The position numbers and the translations under genes are program-made. A DNA stretch of 37,559 bases from the NCBI GenBank assembly GCA_029552125.1, contig JAKPEE010000147.1:1-37559 (forward strand), in the 5' to 3' direction. The notes under the pieces are model-generated. The model made no database searches. It was not told where the DNA came from and worked only from the letters and a program-made list of their open reading frames with translations. The DNA comes from Bacillota bacterium. Lineage in GTDB: Bacteria > Bacillota > Dethiobacteria > DTU022. Shown here one piece after another: positions 1 through 7,359 of the stretch; position 1 is the first letter of the stretch; each line of letters opens with the position of its first letter.

Positions 1-20
1 TGTATAATCTTATCTGACAT
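1..20 (-). CDS. 5' end of a truncated gene downstream of the symporter
   Basis: Only six codons (reading MSDKII) are inside the window before the left edge. The start is well supported: an AAAGGAGG ribosome-binding site lies about 9 nt upstream of the ATG, on the same strand as the pyl genes and the symporter. It is the next gene after the symporter, with about 135 nt between them and no obvious terminator. In other bacterial pyl clusters a methylamine methyltransferase (MttB, MtbB or MtmB) often sits beside the corrinoid protein. That family would fit here, but six residues cannot identify it. Confidence 0.6.
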
Positions 21-154
21 GGTACGTAACCTCCTTTGGTTGGTATTTTGTGTGCTAACTTAATTCTACCAAACGGTTACGTCCATGTCATTTTTATTGG
101 ACTTCTATGAATTTGCGAAAAATATTATACTTTATCCAAACCCCTCAGCGCCCA

Positions 155-1654
155 TCAGGCAGAAACCCTCCCTTCAGAGTAGAGTTTCGGGTCCAGCGGG
201 GGGCCAACAAAATTACCGATTAGATACGCCACCACCGACACGGGAACGGTCAGGTAAATCACCATCTCCGCCCACAGGTGAATGGTAGTTCCGAAAATGT
301 TCACTTCCCAGATAATGGTATCCCAACCGGGCACATGTTCGCCGAAGGCAAAAACTGCCGCTATATAAGCGATGGTGGTGATCAGGCCGGCCACAGCAGA
401 GAACGTGCCGCCCATAGCCGTCTTTTTAAATGGCCACAGGAAAGCCCCCATGATCGGGATTAACGCCACTGAAATAAGAATAGCCGCCTGCAGCAGCCAG
501 ACCAGCATAATTCGCGGGAAAATGAACATTAACCCGTAGGAGAGAGCAAAGGTAAATAAGATCATCACCCGGGTGAGAAGCAGTGTTCTGTTTTCAGACA
601 GATCAGGCTTAAAGATCTTTTGCACAATATCGTAGGAAAGATTGGCCGCCCCGACCAGGGTGTAGGAGTCCACCGTGGACATGATTCCGGCCATGGCTCC
701 GGCGATGAACAGGCCCGCCACACCCACGGGTAAGAAACTAAGGACGGTGGTAAATACGGCCTGATCCTGGGTGATGATAAAGCCGGGATACTTGGCCCAG
801 GCAACCAGCCCCAGGGAAACCAGGACCTTGTCGATGAACAGCCAGAGGATAATCATGGCCATAAAGGCCCTTACCGCGGTCTTATGATCCCTGGCGGCAA
901 AAAAACGCTGGTAGAAAACCGGCTCGACCAGTATCGTCAAAGCCGAGGCGGCATAAACCCCCAGAATCAACCAGGAGAGGTAGCCGCCCAGGGGCTCCAG
1001 GTGCCATTCGGGGTTCAAAGCTAAAATGTTGCTCCAGCCTCCATAGGAGAAGAGAGCGATGGGCAGGGCCACCACTACGCCAATAAACATCAGGCCGAAC
1101 TGCATCATGTCGGTAAAAGCCACAGCCCAGAGTCCCCCCAAAAGGGTATAGAAGACGGCGAATCCCCCCCCCACCAGGGCGCCCAGCCATAACGGCCAGC
1201 CCAGGACCACATGAAATACTACCCCTACAGCCATGAGCTGCATCACCGGTATGCAATAGAGGAAACTGCCGATAGCGCCAAAAAAACGGGTTAATTTACC
1301 GTAAAAACGACCCAGAACATCAGGTAAAGACAGCTCGCCGAGCAATCTAAGCCGGGTAATGAGAAAGAAGGTTAGAACAATTAAGAGGAAGTAGTATGGC
1401 GGGTAGTAGGCAACATCGGCCACAATACCTTCGGCATAGATAAATCCCGCGTCGGCGAAGAAAAACATGCCACAGTAGTAGGAAGCCATCAGGGTGCCGA
1501 CCAGCAAAGGCAGGGTTAAAGCTCTTCCGGCGATCAAATAATCTTCAAATTCGTTCACCCTGCGGTAGAACCAGATGCCCACGTAGAGCATGGCCACAAA
1601 GTAGAGGGCAACCAGCACCCAGTCTACGGGATGAAGTGAAACATTTTCCAACAT
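155..1654 (-). CDS. Sodium:solute symporter (SSS family)
   Basis: A 499-residue, very hydrophobic protein with about 13 predicted membrane spans, normal for the SSF/SSS family of Na+-coupled symporters. The first helix begins near residue 10. A typical SSS stretch with small residues and a conserved Gln follows (near AVAFTDMMQFGLM). The ATG is preceded by AAAGGAGG at 5-6 nt. It is the last complete gene of the pyl run, 47 nt after pylC on the same strand, so co-transcription is likely. The context suggests uptake of a methylated amine or betaine that feeds the corrinoid protein. The substrate cannot be read from the sequence, and proline, pantothenate or another organic cation are alternatives. 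The stop is TGA. Confidence 0.85.
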   Translation of the reverse strand: MLENVSLHPVDWVLVALYFVAMLYVGIWFYRRVNEFEDYLIAGRALTLPLLVGTLMASYYCGMFFFADAGFIYAEGIVADVAYYPPYYFLLIVLTFFLITRLRLLGELSLPDVLGRFYGKLTRFFGAIGSFLYCIPVMQLMAVGVVFHVVLGWPLWLGALVGGGFAVFYTLLGGLWAVAFTDMMQFGLMFIGVVVALPIALFSYGGWSNILALNPEWHLEPLGGYLSWLILGVYAASALTILVEPVFYQRFFAARDHKTAVRAFMAMIILWLFIDKVLVSLGLVAWAKYPGFIITQDQAVFTTVLSFLPVGVAGLFIAGAMAGIMSTVDSYTLVGAANLSYDIVQKIFKPDLSENRTLLLTRVMILFTFALSYGLMFIFPRIMLVWLLQAAILISVALIPIMGAFLWPFKKTAMGGTFSAVAGLITTIAYIAAVFAFGEHVPGWDTIIWEVNIFGTTIHLWAEMVIYLTVPVSVVAYLIGNFVGPPLDPKLYSEGRVSA

Positions 1655-1701
1655 ACATTCCTCCTTTCATTTTGTTCCCCGGGGACCATGTTCCGCTGCC
1701 T

Positions 1702-2895
1702 TTAAAGGTGAACGCCTCCCCCCTTTCCCGCGGTGACGGCAGCCCGGTCATCTATTTTTATATGTAAATCGTGTTGTTTTGCTATTGATTCAAGCATGTC
1801 ATCGTGCCTGCTCCAAAGTTCAGCCATGGAGTCACCGTAAAAGATCACGATCGCCACCCAGTCCGCCCCCCTGCCGTAATTGGTGAGAGCCACATCGGCG
1901 CCGAAGAAGTTCTCCACTAAGGCCAAAGGGCCCACCTTGGAAATGACCCGTTCCCCGAGGATCTCCAGGGTCTCCCCGGAAACCCTGATCTGTTCATAAA
2001 TCACCGCCTTAGGCCGCTTTGCGGGCTTTAGCGCCGGCAAAATACCACGGGCAAAAATATCATAGAGGGGTTCCAGCATGTTAATACCGGTCGAGTGGTA
2101 AACCGTTATTGGGGTCTGGCTGGGCAGCCTGGCATCAATTTCTAAGACCTTCCAGCCATCTTTACTGTTGATTGCCTCCAGGTCCATGATCCCGGTTAGA
2201 TTTAGGGCCCGCGCTGTTTTAAGGGTCAACTGTTTTAAATCTTCAGCCTGTTTTTCGCTAAGCTTTGCCGGGGCCACCACTCTTTTGCAGTCAAATGCTT
2301 CGTCAACATGGATCTCGGTGATCTGCAAAGTCTGAAACTTCTCCCCACACCCCAGGATCTCCAGGGAATAGCCATGCCCTTCCACGAATTCTTCCACGAT
2401 CCAGCGGTTATGCGTATCTTGCTTTAACCGGCTTAAAAGCTTATTCAACTCGCTGGCCGATTCTACCCTGGTTACACCGCTGCTGCCGCTTAAACCGGAG
2501 GGTTTTATGAGAACTGGGAAGCGGCAAGCGGGCCAGGGTTCAGGCAGGGGCAGCTCCAGGGAACGGAAAAGCTGATTAGATTTTTGTTTGCATGAAGATA
2601 CACGGTATGACGCCCTGTCATAGGCAAGGGGCACGCCTTCCTGGGCGGTAATTTCCTGGAGCAGATCAAGAACAACAGCATCTTCCAGGGCGGGGATCAC
2701 AAAATCACACTCTTTAATGATCTTCCGCCAGGCCGCTACATCGGTAAGAAAGTTGACCCGGAAAAAGCTATGCGCCAAACCGGCGGCAGGGACGGCGCCC
2801 TCTTTGTCCATCACCACTATCTCCCAGCCGGCCCTGCGGGCCAGGTAGGCGGCTTCAAGGCCTTGCAAGTTGCCTCCGGCTATCGCTACTCTCAT
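1702..2895 (-). CDS. pylC: PylC, 3-methylornithine--L-lysine ligase (pyrrolysine biosynthesis)
   Basis: PylC is the ATP-grasp ligase that joins 3-methyl-D-ornithine to the epsilon amine of lysine, the second step of pyrrolysine synthesis. The 397-residue product starts with a Rossmann-like segment (MRVAIAGGNLQGLEAAYLAR). An ATP-grasp core follows, with the lysine-containing strand FPVLIKPSGLSGSSG near residue 130 and the metal-binding VLEIDARLPSQTP near residue 250. The stop is TAA. Its ATG sits 10 nt after the pylB stop, and the AAGGAGAG ribosome-binding site overlaps that stop, so translation is probably coupled. It lies between pylB and the symporter in the same run of genes. Confidence 0.93.
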   Translation of the reverse strand: MRVAIAGGNLQGLEAAYLARRAGWEIVVMDKEGAVPAAGLAHSFFRVNFLTDVAAWRKIIKECDFVIPALEDAVVLDLLQEITAQEGVPLAYDRASYRVSSCKQKSNQLFRSLELPLPEPWPACRFPVLIKPSGLSGSSGVTRVESASELNKLLSRLKQDTHNRWIVEEFVEGHGYSLEILGCGEKFQTLQITEIHVDEAFDCKRVVAPAKLSEKQAEDLKQLTLKTARALNLTGIMDLEAINSKDGWKVLEIDARLPSQTPITVYHSTGINMLEPLYDIFARGILPALKPAKRPKAVIYEQIRVSGETLEILGERVISKVGPLALVENFFGADVALTNYGRGADWVAIVIFYGDSMAELWSRHDDMLESIAKQHDLHIKIDDRAAVTAGKGGGVHL

Positions 2896-2905
2896 GGCTC
2901 TCTCC

Positions 2906-3997
2906 TTAGCCTGTTTTCGGTAATCTTTCCCTACTCCGGGCCAGCCAGTTTACGTAATCTTCCGGCGCGGCCGCTTCCAGGCCAAGCCGGGCCAGTTCGA
3001 CCGAAACACTTTGCACGGTCCGGCAGCCCTCGTCGATATCCAGGGTGCTGTTGGAGACCCCCCTTAACCCGCTGCGGGGCGGTATCAGGGAGGTGACCAC
3101 GTTGGCCCCCGCCTCCAGCCTGGCTTTAAGGCCTGCCAGGCCGTCCACGTCCAGGGAGGCCGGGATCAGTTTCTGCGGATAAAGCAAACGCATCAGGGCG
3201 ATAATCTTCAATTCACGGCTGCGCGGCGGAGTCGGTAGATGGGCCAGGGGAGTATTGGCTTGGGGCACAAAGCTCATGACCCGCACCTGTTCCGCGCCCA
3301 GCTCTCCCATGACCCGCAAAGAATGAACGATATCCCGCAGGCTTTCCCCTACGCCGGTAAGGATACCCTCTTCGATTAAAAAGCCCAATTGGCGAGCATC
3401 CTTTTTCCGGCTTAAACGCAAGTCATAATCCTGCTGCGGGCGCAAACGCTGAAAAAGAGAGCGGTTATGGGTTTCCTGGTAACAGGCGTACCAATCCACT
3501 CCTTCTTCAGCCAGTAAGCGAAGCGCCTCCCTGGATACCGTTCCCGGGGAAATCATCAAGGGGAGGCCGGTGTTTTCTTTAATCAGGCGCACCAGCTCCA
3601 GAAGCCGCTGTTCACCGCTTTGATCCGTGCAATAAAAAGGGTCCTCCCCCATGGTCATATCGAGCAGGTGCACTCCCGCATCGCGCAGCCCGACAGCCGC
3701 ATTGACCAGTTCTGCCGCGGATTTGCGGTACCTGGCCAACCCGCTGTTTAAAGCCCTGTAGCCGCAAAACGAACAATTGTTGCGGCACCAGGTGGAAAAA
3801 TAAAGGAAGCCGTACAAAAACACTTTCCGGCCGAAATATCGTTCCCGCAAGGCACAGGCTGTGCTGAACAACATCGATAAAGCCAGAGGGTTTTCCAGGC
3901 CCAGGATAAAGAGTGCCTCTTCATCAGTTAAGGGTATTTCGGCCCCGGCCTTGTTGAGGCAGTTCTCCAGTTTAATCATGTCACCACCGGCAGGCAT
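2906..3997 (-). CDS. pylB: PylB, radical SAM methylornithine synthase
   Basis: PylB rearranges L-lysine to 3-methylornithine, the first step of pyrrolysine synthesis. The 363-residue protein carries the radical-SAM CxxxCxxC motif in TWCRNNCSFCGY (Cys71, Cys75, Cys78). The biotin-synthase-like barrel follows, with GVGESLRDIVHSLR and MSFVPQANTPL. I kept the ATG at 3997, which has GAAGGTGA about 8 nt upstream. A second ATG six codons later (MIKLEN) has no good site. The stop is TAA. It follows the corrinoid-protein gene after 31 nt and overlaps control elements of pylC downstream. Confidence 0.93.
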   Translation of the reverse strand: MPAGGDMIKLENCLNKAGAEIPLTDEEALFILGLENPLALSMLFSTACALRERYFGRKVFLYGFLYFSTWCRNNCSFCGYRALNSGLARYRKSAAELVNAAVGLRDAGVHLLDMTMGEDPFYCTDQSGEQRLLELVRLIKENTGLPLMISPGTVSREALRLLAEEGVDWYACYQETHNRSLFQRLRPQQDYDLRLSRKKDARQLGFLIEEGILTGVGESLRDIVHSLRVMGELGAEQVRVMSFVPQANTPLAHLPTPPRSRELKIIALMRLLYPQKLIPASLDVDGLAGLKARLEAGANVVTSLIPPRSGLRGVSNSTLDIDEGCRTVQSVSVELARLGLEAAAPEDYVNWLARSRERLPKTG

Positions 3998-4028
3998 GCG
4001 CGGCTCACCTTCACCTTGCCTAAATTGC

Positions 4029-4682
4029 TTAACCTTTTGATTTAATAAGCTCAGAAATTACCTTAACGCCTTCGTTGGCGTCCTCGGCGTAGGCGTCGGC
4101 CCCGATTCTCCTGGCCCAGCGTTCGGTAACCGGTGCGCCGCCCACCACGGTTTTATACTTGTCGCGCAAGCCCCGGCGGCGCAGTTCGTCTTCCAGATCT
4201 TTCTGGGCGCCCATGGTAGTGGTCAGGAGGGCGCTGGTACCAATCACGTCGACCTGCAGCTCTTCAGCTTTCTCAATGATAGTGGCGATCGGCACATCCC
4301 GCCCGGCGTCATACACTTCGAACCCGTGCGCTTTAAGCAAAGAGACGACGATTCCTTTACCGATATCATGGAAATCTCCTTCCACGGTGGCGATGAGCAC
4401 TTTACCGGCCGAAGCCTTCTTTTCTGCGGTTATGGCGGCATTAAGCATACCGGTTACTTCTTTCATTACTTCGGCGCACTGGATCAGCTCGGGCAAAAAA
4501 AGCTCTCCCCGCTCGAAAAGATCGCCCACCTTATTCAAGCCGGCGATAAATCCTTTTTCAAGCATAACCATGGGATCGATCTGCCTGGCCAGCGCCATGC
4601 GGGCCACTTCTTGAGCCCTGGTTATATCTCCATCGACAATGGCGTCAGCAGCCTCCTGAAACAGAGCTTGATCATCATGCAT
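4029..4682 (-). CDS. Methylamine-type corrinoid protein (MttC/MtbC/MtmC family)
   Basis: A 217-residue corrinoid carrier of the kind that receives a methyl group from a cognate methyltransferase. Residues 1-90 form the helical cap domain. The cobalamin-binding domain follows, with the lower-ligand motif GDFHDIGKGIV (Asp103, His105, Gly108) and the nucleotide-tail strands DVIGTSALLTTTM and VVGGAPVTERWARRIGADAY. The ATG follows AAGGG at about 7 nt. The stop is TAA. It sits inside the pyl biosynthesis run, between pylD and pylB. This strongly suggests methylamine (tri-, di- or mono-) demethylation. The exact subtype cannot be assigned without the partner methyltransferase, which is not in the window. 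Confidence 0.88.
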   Translation of the reverse strand: MHDDQALFQEAADAIVDGDITRAQEVARMALARQIDPMVMLEKGFIAGLNKVGDLFERGELFLPELIQCAEVMKEVTGMLNAAITAEKKASAGKVLIATVEGDFHDIGKGIVVSLLKAHGFEVYDAGRDVPIATIIEKAEELQVDVIGTSALLTTTMGAQKDLEDELRRRGLRDKYKTVVGGAPVTERWARRIGADAYAEDANEGVKVISELIKSKG

Positions 4683-4766
4683 CCTTTATCCCTTCCTCCT
4701 TCTTTCTTTACGCATACTTAATGTTGCCGGGGAATCAACCGGACCGCGGCCCGGCCCTTTTAAAAG

Positions 4767-5606
4767 CTAGAAATCGTAACCGGAAACCGCCGCAAAAAGC
4801 ATTGTGGCCACGCCAATTTCCAGGGCATCATGCACAAATCTGCCTTTTACCGCCTCCACGGCTTCCGGAGTAAGGCCGTGAGGCACACCGGGAGCAACGA
4901 TAAAGGTACCGGGACGTATATGCAACGGGGTGATTAAGTTTGCCGCCGGACAGGCATCCACCAGAAGGTCGTGGCCGGCTAAACCCTGTTCGAGATTTTT
5001 TTCAATTTTTGCAGCCAGGCCCAGCTTTAGCTTCAGTTCTCTCTGCAGTTCGCTGCTGCGCGGTGCGGCGGTATCAAAAAGGGCCGGCTCCGCGCCCATC
5101 CGGCCCAGGGCCAGGGCAGCCCCTCTGCCCACCCGGCCGCATCCAATGAGCAGCACTTTTCTACCGGCCACGCCCCCGGCGATGCAATCTAAGACAGTGG
5201 CAAAACCAAGGCCTGTAGCCGCGGCATTATCAACAATTTTGCCCGTAGTTCGATTGAGAACAATAAAACGGCTGTCGTCGGCCATCATAACCAGGGCAGT
5301 TTCTTTTTCCAGGGCTTCAGCCAGCCCCGCCACATCGGTGGCGGAAGTAATATAAGAGCTGAAGCCCAGGTAGGCGGCGATGCCCGCCACGGCACTGGAA
5401 AAGCCTTCGATAAGGCCTTGTCCCGCAGTCACCGGCACTGCCGCCACTACCAGATCATGAAGATCGCGCTGCACCAGCTCCGGCGCCTGCACCGCCCTGG
5501 CGCCAATCTGTTTCAACGATAAACCCGTATTTTGCTGTAAACTAAGATCGTAGGAGGCCAGATTGTGAAGCAACTCCCGGGTATAGTCTGGGCTTAACCT
5601 GGTCAA
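4767..5606 (-). CDS. pylD: PylD, pyrrolysine-forming dehydrogenase
   Basis: PylD oxidises lysyl-3-methylornithine to form the pyrroline ring, the last step of pyrrolysine synthesis. The C-terminal half is an NAD-binding Rossmann fold with KVLLIGCGRVGRGAALAL, followed by late strands such as HDLLVDACPAANLI and TFIVAPGVPHGLT. For the start I prefer TTG at 5606 (MTRLSPDYTREL), because GGAGGGCGG stands 6-8 nt upstream. An in-frame GTG at 5621 lies on that ribosome-binding site and has none of its own. The stop is TAG (4767-4769). If UAG were decoded, the frame would add 26 residues and end at a TAA 3 nt before the corrinoid-protein start. Confidence 0.88.
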   Translation of the reverse strand: MTRLSPDYTRELLHNLASYDLSLQQNTGLSLKQIGARAVQAPELVQRDLHDLVVAAVPVTAGQGLIEGFSSAVAGIAAYLGFSSYITSATDVAGLAEALEKETALVMMADDSRFIVLNRTTGKIVDNAAATGLGFATVLDCIAGGVAGRKVLLIGCGRVGRGAALALGRMGAEPALFDTAAPRSSELQRELKLKLGLAAKIEKNLEQGLAGHDLLVDACPAANLITPLHIRPGTFIVAPGVPHGLTPEAVEAVKGRFVHDALEIGVATMLFAAVSGYDF

Positions 5607-5708
5607 CTGCCCGCCCTCCACGCTAGAATTAGGTAAACTGCAAGGATATCAGCGCCCAACCTGCCGCTTTTTTACCGGTGCCTTCCTTTGGCGAGTCATT
5701 GGATCTGC

Positions 5709-6545
5709 TCAGATGTTTAAACGAACTCCATCCAGGTAGCTGAGGCTTTTCGCATAACTCTTGATATTGTTGCTTTTCCGGGCCGCCATGGCCAGCCGCT
5801 CCAGGCCAAAGCCCAATCCCACCCAGTTTTCCGTAATCCCCCACGGAATATCCAGGGGGTGCGGTCCCATGGCGCCTGATCCCAGTTCCAGCTCCCCGCA
5901 AACTACATCCACTGTCTCTCCATACACTTCGGAGCTTGCGGTAACCAGTTCATACCGAACGATCCCTGCTGTTTCTACTACCAGTGCGGCCAGCTCTTTC
6001 AGTCTCGACCATCTTTGCTCCAACGGCAAGCCCATTTCCACCAGATTTAACATGGTAAATTCGCTCAAGTGCTGCGCACCCCGGGATTCCTTTCGAAAAC
6101 AGCTTCCGATTTCAAAGATAGACACCGGTTTTTCCCAGAGACGTAAAAGATCCACCAGCAAATAGTAAAGATTCGGCGCCAGCATGGGGCGCAGGCTCTT
6201 ATTCTTACTGACCCAGTAAACCTGGTCGAAAAGCCGATGCTTTTCCGTAATGTTCATCCTGGCCAGCAGTCTCCGGGACATCATGATAGGAGTACTGACC
6301 TGGACAAAACCGGCCCGGGTTAGCGCGCTCACCAGCTCACTCTCCATCCTCGAAAGCAGCGGCCGTTTTGTCTCTTCCCTTAAGCGGCACAGTTGCTTTT
6401 TGGCTGCCGCCACTAGCTCTTTTTCCAGCTCCAGAAAACTACGGTTACGCTCCACCGTGCTGGAAAAGGTTTTATTGAGACAGTCTGCACCGGCCTCAAA
6501 AGCGGCCAATCTCTGCTTTTGGGCGTTTGTCCAGGTTATCTCCAT
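5709..6545 (-). CDS. pylSc: PylSc, catalytic domain of pyrrolysyl-tRNA synthetase
   Basis: The class II catalytic domain that charges tRNA-Pyl with pyrrolysine. In bacteria it is encoded apart from the tRNA-binding domain. The 278-residue product has motif 2 in FEIGSCFRKESRGAQHL, the substrate pocket LRPMLAPNLYYLL, EFTMLNLVEMG, and motif 3 in VGLGFGLERLAMA. It ends SLSYLDGVRLNI, matching the Desulfitobacterium hafniense protein as I recall it. I chose the ATG at 6545 because AGGAG lies 6 nt upstream. A GTG one codon earlier is too close to that site. The stop is TGA. The gene begins 18 nt past the pylT end and is in the same frame as pylSn (see findings). Confidence 0.95.
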   Translation of the reverse strand: MEITWTNAQKQRLAAFEAGADCLNKTFSSTVERNRSFLELEKELVAAAKKQLCRLREETKRPLLSRMESELVSALTRAGFVQVSTPIMMSRRLLARMNITEKHRLFDQVYWVSKNKSLRPMLAPNLYYLLVDLLRLWEKPVSIFEIGSCFRKESRGAQHLSEFTMLNLVEMGLPLEQRWSRLKELAALVVETAGIVRYELVTASSEVYGETVDVVCGELELGSGAMGPHPLDIPWGITENWVGLGFGLERLAMAARKSNNIKSYAKSLSYLDGVRLNI

Positions 6546-6563
6546 CACTGGCTCCTACCTTTT

Positions 6564-6635
6564 TGGCGAGGAGTCCGGGAGTTTCACCCGGCTGCACCGA
6601 TTTAGAGTCGGCGCGATCTTTCCGATCCACCCCCC
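6564..6635 (-). tRNA. pylT: tRNA-Pyl (anticodon CUA)
   Basis: Seventy-two bases, including an encoded CCA, that fold with every hallmark of tRNA-Pyl. The acceptor stem is 7 bp (GGGGGGT with ACTCCTC). A single base lies before the D stem, and the D stem is GATC/GATC with a 5-nt loop lacking GG. The anticodon stem is 6 bp and closes CTCTAAA, with the CTA anticodon at 6603-6605. The variable region has 3 nt, and the T stem CCGGG/CCCGG has the loop TGAAACT. It reads UAG. The gene lies between pylSn and pylSc on the same strand with no separate promoter or terminator visible, so it is probably excised from the operon transcript. Confidence 0.97.
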
Positions 6636-6680
6636 GGATAAATCAAGAACCCTGATCGCAATACTCCTGTGCAAGCCTGT

Positions 6681-7076
6681 CTATTTAAATTCCTCCACTG
6701 TATTAGCCGGCACCTCCGGCCCGGATTCATGCAGCAGGGAACCCCAGCCACGCTTAAAATATGTAGCGGCGTATTTCTCCACTTTCCAGGCCGGAATACC
6801 GCACTTTGGACACACCTCGCGGTACCACTTGTTACGCAGCCAGCGGGAAGCCCGGCTATTACGGGAATCATGAATAATAAAAGTTTCCCGGCAGTGAGTG
6901 GTAATTTCCATCAGGTTTCCCTGAATATTAATCGTTTTTATACCGTGCAGTATCCCTTTCCGGGAAGGCCAGAGCTTGATTTTTTGCACCAGTCTGGCTG
7001 TATTTACCCTTTTCCGGTAATATATTTTTTTTACCTCTTTTACCTTTGGCTGGTCGCCGGTTACCGCTTGTTCCAT
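6681..7076 (-). CDS. pylSn: PylSn, tRNA-Pyl-binding domain of pyrrolysyl-tRNA synthetase
   Basis: A small basic protein of 131 residues that binds tRNA-Pyl and helps PylSc charge it. It corresponds to the N-terminal domain of archaeal PylS. Diagnostic stretches are YRKRVNTARLVQKIKLWPSR, GILHGIKTI, SRNSRASRWLRNKWY and the Cys pair CPKCGIPAWKVEKY. It is the first gene after the sigma-54 promoter and starts about 53 nt past the predicted transcript start. A 6-bp hairpin (7079-7094) places GGGG, the likely ribosome-binding site, in its loop. The stop is TAG (6681-6683). After this stop the frame stays free of TAA and TGA through pylT and into pylSc. Confidence 0.94.
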   Translation of the reverse strand: MEQAVTGDQPKVKEVKKIYYRKRVNTARLVQKIKLWPSRKGILHGIKTINIQGNLMEITTHCRETFIIHDSRNSRASRWLRNKWYREVCPKCGIPAWKVEKYAATYFKRGWGSLLHESGPEVPANTVEEFK

Positions 7077-7078
7077 TC

Positions 7079-7094
7079 GCTAACCCCCGTTAGC
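7079..7094 (-). promoter_or_regulatory. Hairpin around the pylSn ribosome-binding site
   Basis: On the minus strand, GCTAAC-GGGG-GTTAGC forms a perfect 6-bp hairpin two bases before the pylSn ATG. The only plausible ribosome-binding sequence is the G-run in its loop and the first stem base. This could tune translation of the synthetase domain. The fold is read by eye and its stability was not computed. Confidence 0.45.
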
Positions 7095-7139
7095 ATACTG
7101 CCCGGCTGAAAACTCTGGCATTTGACAATAATACTAACA

Positions 7140-7154
7140 GCAATAAATATGCCA
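7140..7154 (-). promoter_or_regulatory. Sigma-54 (-24/-12) promoter of the pyl operon
   Basis: On the minus strand the sequence TTGGCATATTTATTGCT matches the RpoN consensus TGGCAC-N5-TTGC at every position but one, with exact -24/-12 spacing. Transcription would begin near 7129, about 53 nt before pylSn. No sigma-A promoter is evident nearby, and the next gene upstream encodes a sigma-54 activator. Confidence 0.8.
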
Positions 7155-7227
7155 AGATGGATGATGTCTTTTTTTTGAGCAAAGCCCTTCTATATAACAC
7201 TTCTCCGGGAAAAGCTGTAGAGGTTGC

Positions 7228-7245
7228 TGTCTTATGGTTAAGACA
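7228..7245. promoter_or_regulatory. Promoter-proximal activator dyad (upstream activating sequence)
   Basis: A perfect 7-bp inverted repeat, TGTCTTA-N4-TAAGACA, lies 74 bp upstream of the -24 element. This is the size and distance typical of an enhancer site for a Fis-type sigma-54 activator. The adjacent regulator is the obvious candidate binder. Confidence 0.65.
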
Positions 7246-7299
7246 TAGTGGGTGGACAAATGGCAAAGGGTGAGACGAAAAACGTTGAATATCAGCTTT

Positions 7300-7317
7300 T
7301 GTCTCACCCTTGATACA
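7300..7317. promoter_or_regulatory. Distal activator dyad
   Basis: TGTCTCA-N4-TGATACA repeats the proximal dyad with 6 of 7 arm bases matching, about 70 bp farther upstream. A further TGAGAC half-site lies at 7271-7276. Together with the GTCTCA of this dyad it gives an 11-bp inverted repeat (7266-7276 and 7301-7311). Confidence 0.55.
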
Positions 7318-7359
7318 AATTGAAGGTTTTTCACATTATTTAGACACTTTTATATTGTT

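Noticed and set aside
4159-4721. Plus-strand open frames opposite the corrinoid-protein gene
   Set aside because: Mirror frames of a GC-rich coding region, with no ribosome-binding site and low-complexity Ser/Arg composition. The same holds for other long antisense frames, for example over guaA and glnA.
5622-5708. Extra small gene between pylSc and pylD
   Set aside because: Only 87-102 nt and no frame with a start and ribosome-binding site. Nothing recognisable.
7266-7311. 11-bp inverted repeat downstream of the activator gene as a terminator
   Set aside because: The loop is long (24 nt) and no T-run follows on the minus strand. The repeat is better explained by two activator half-sites.
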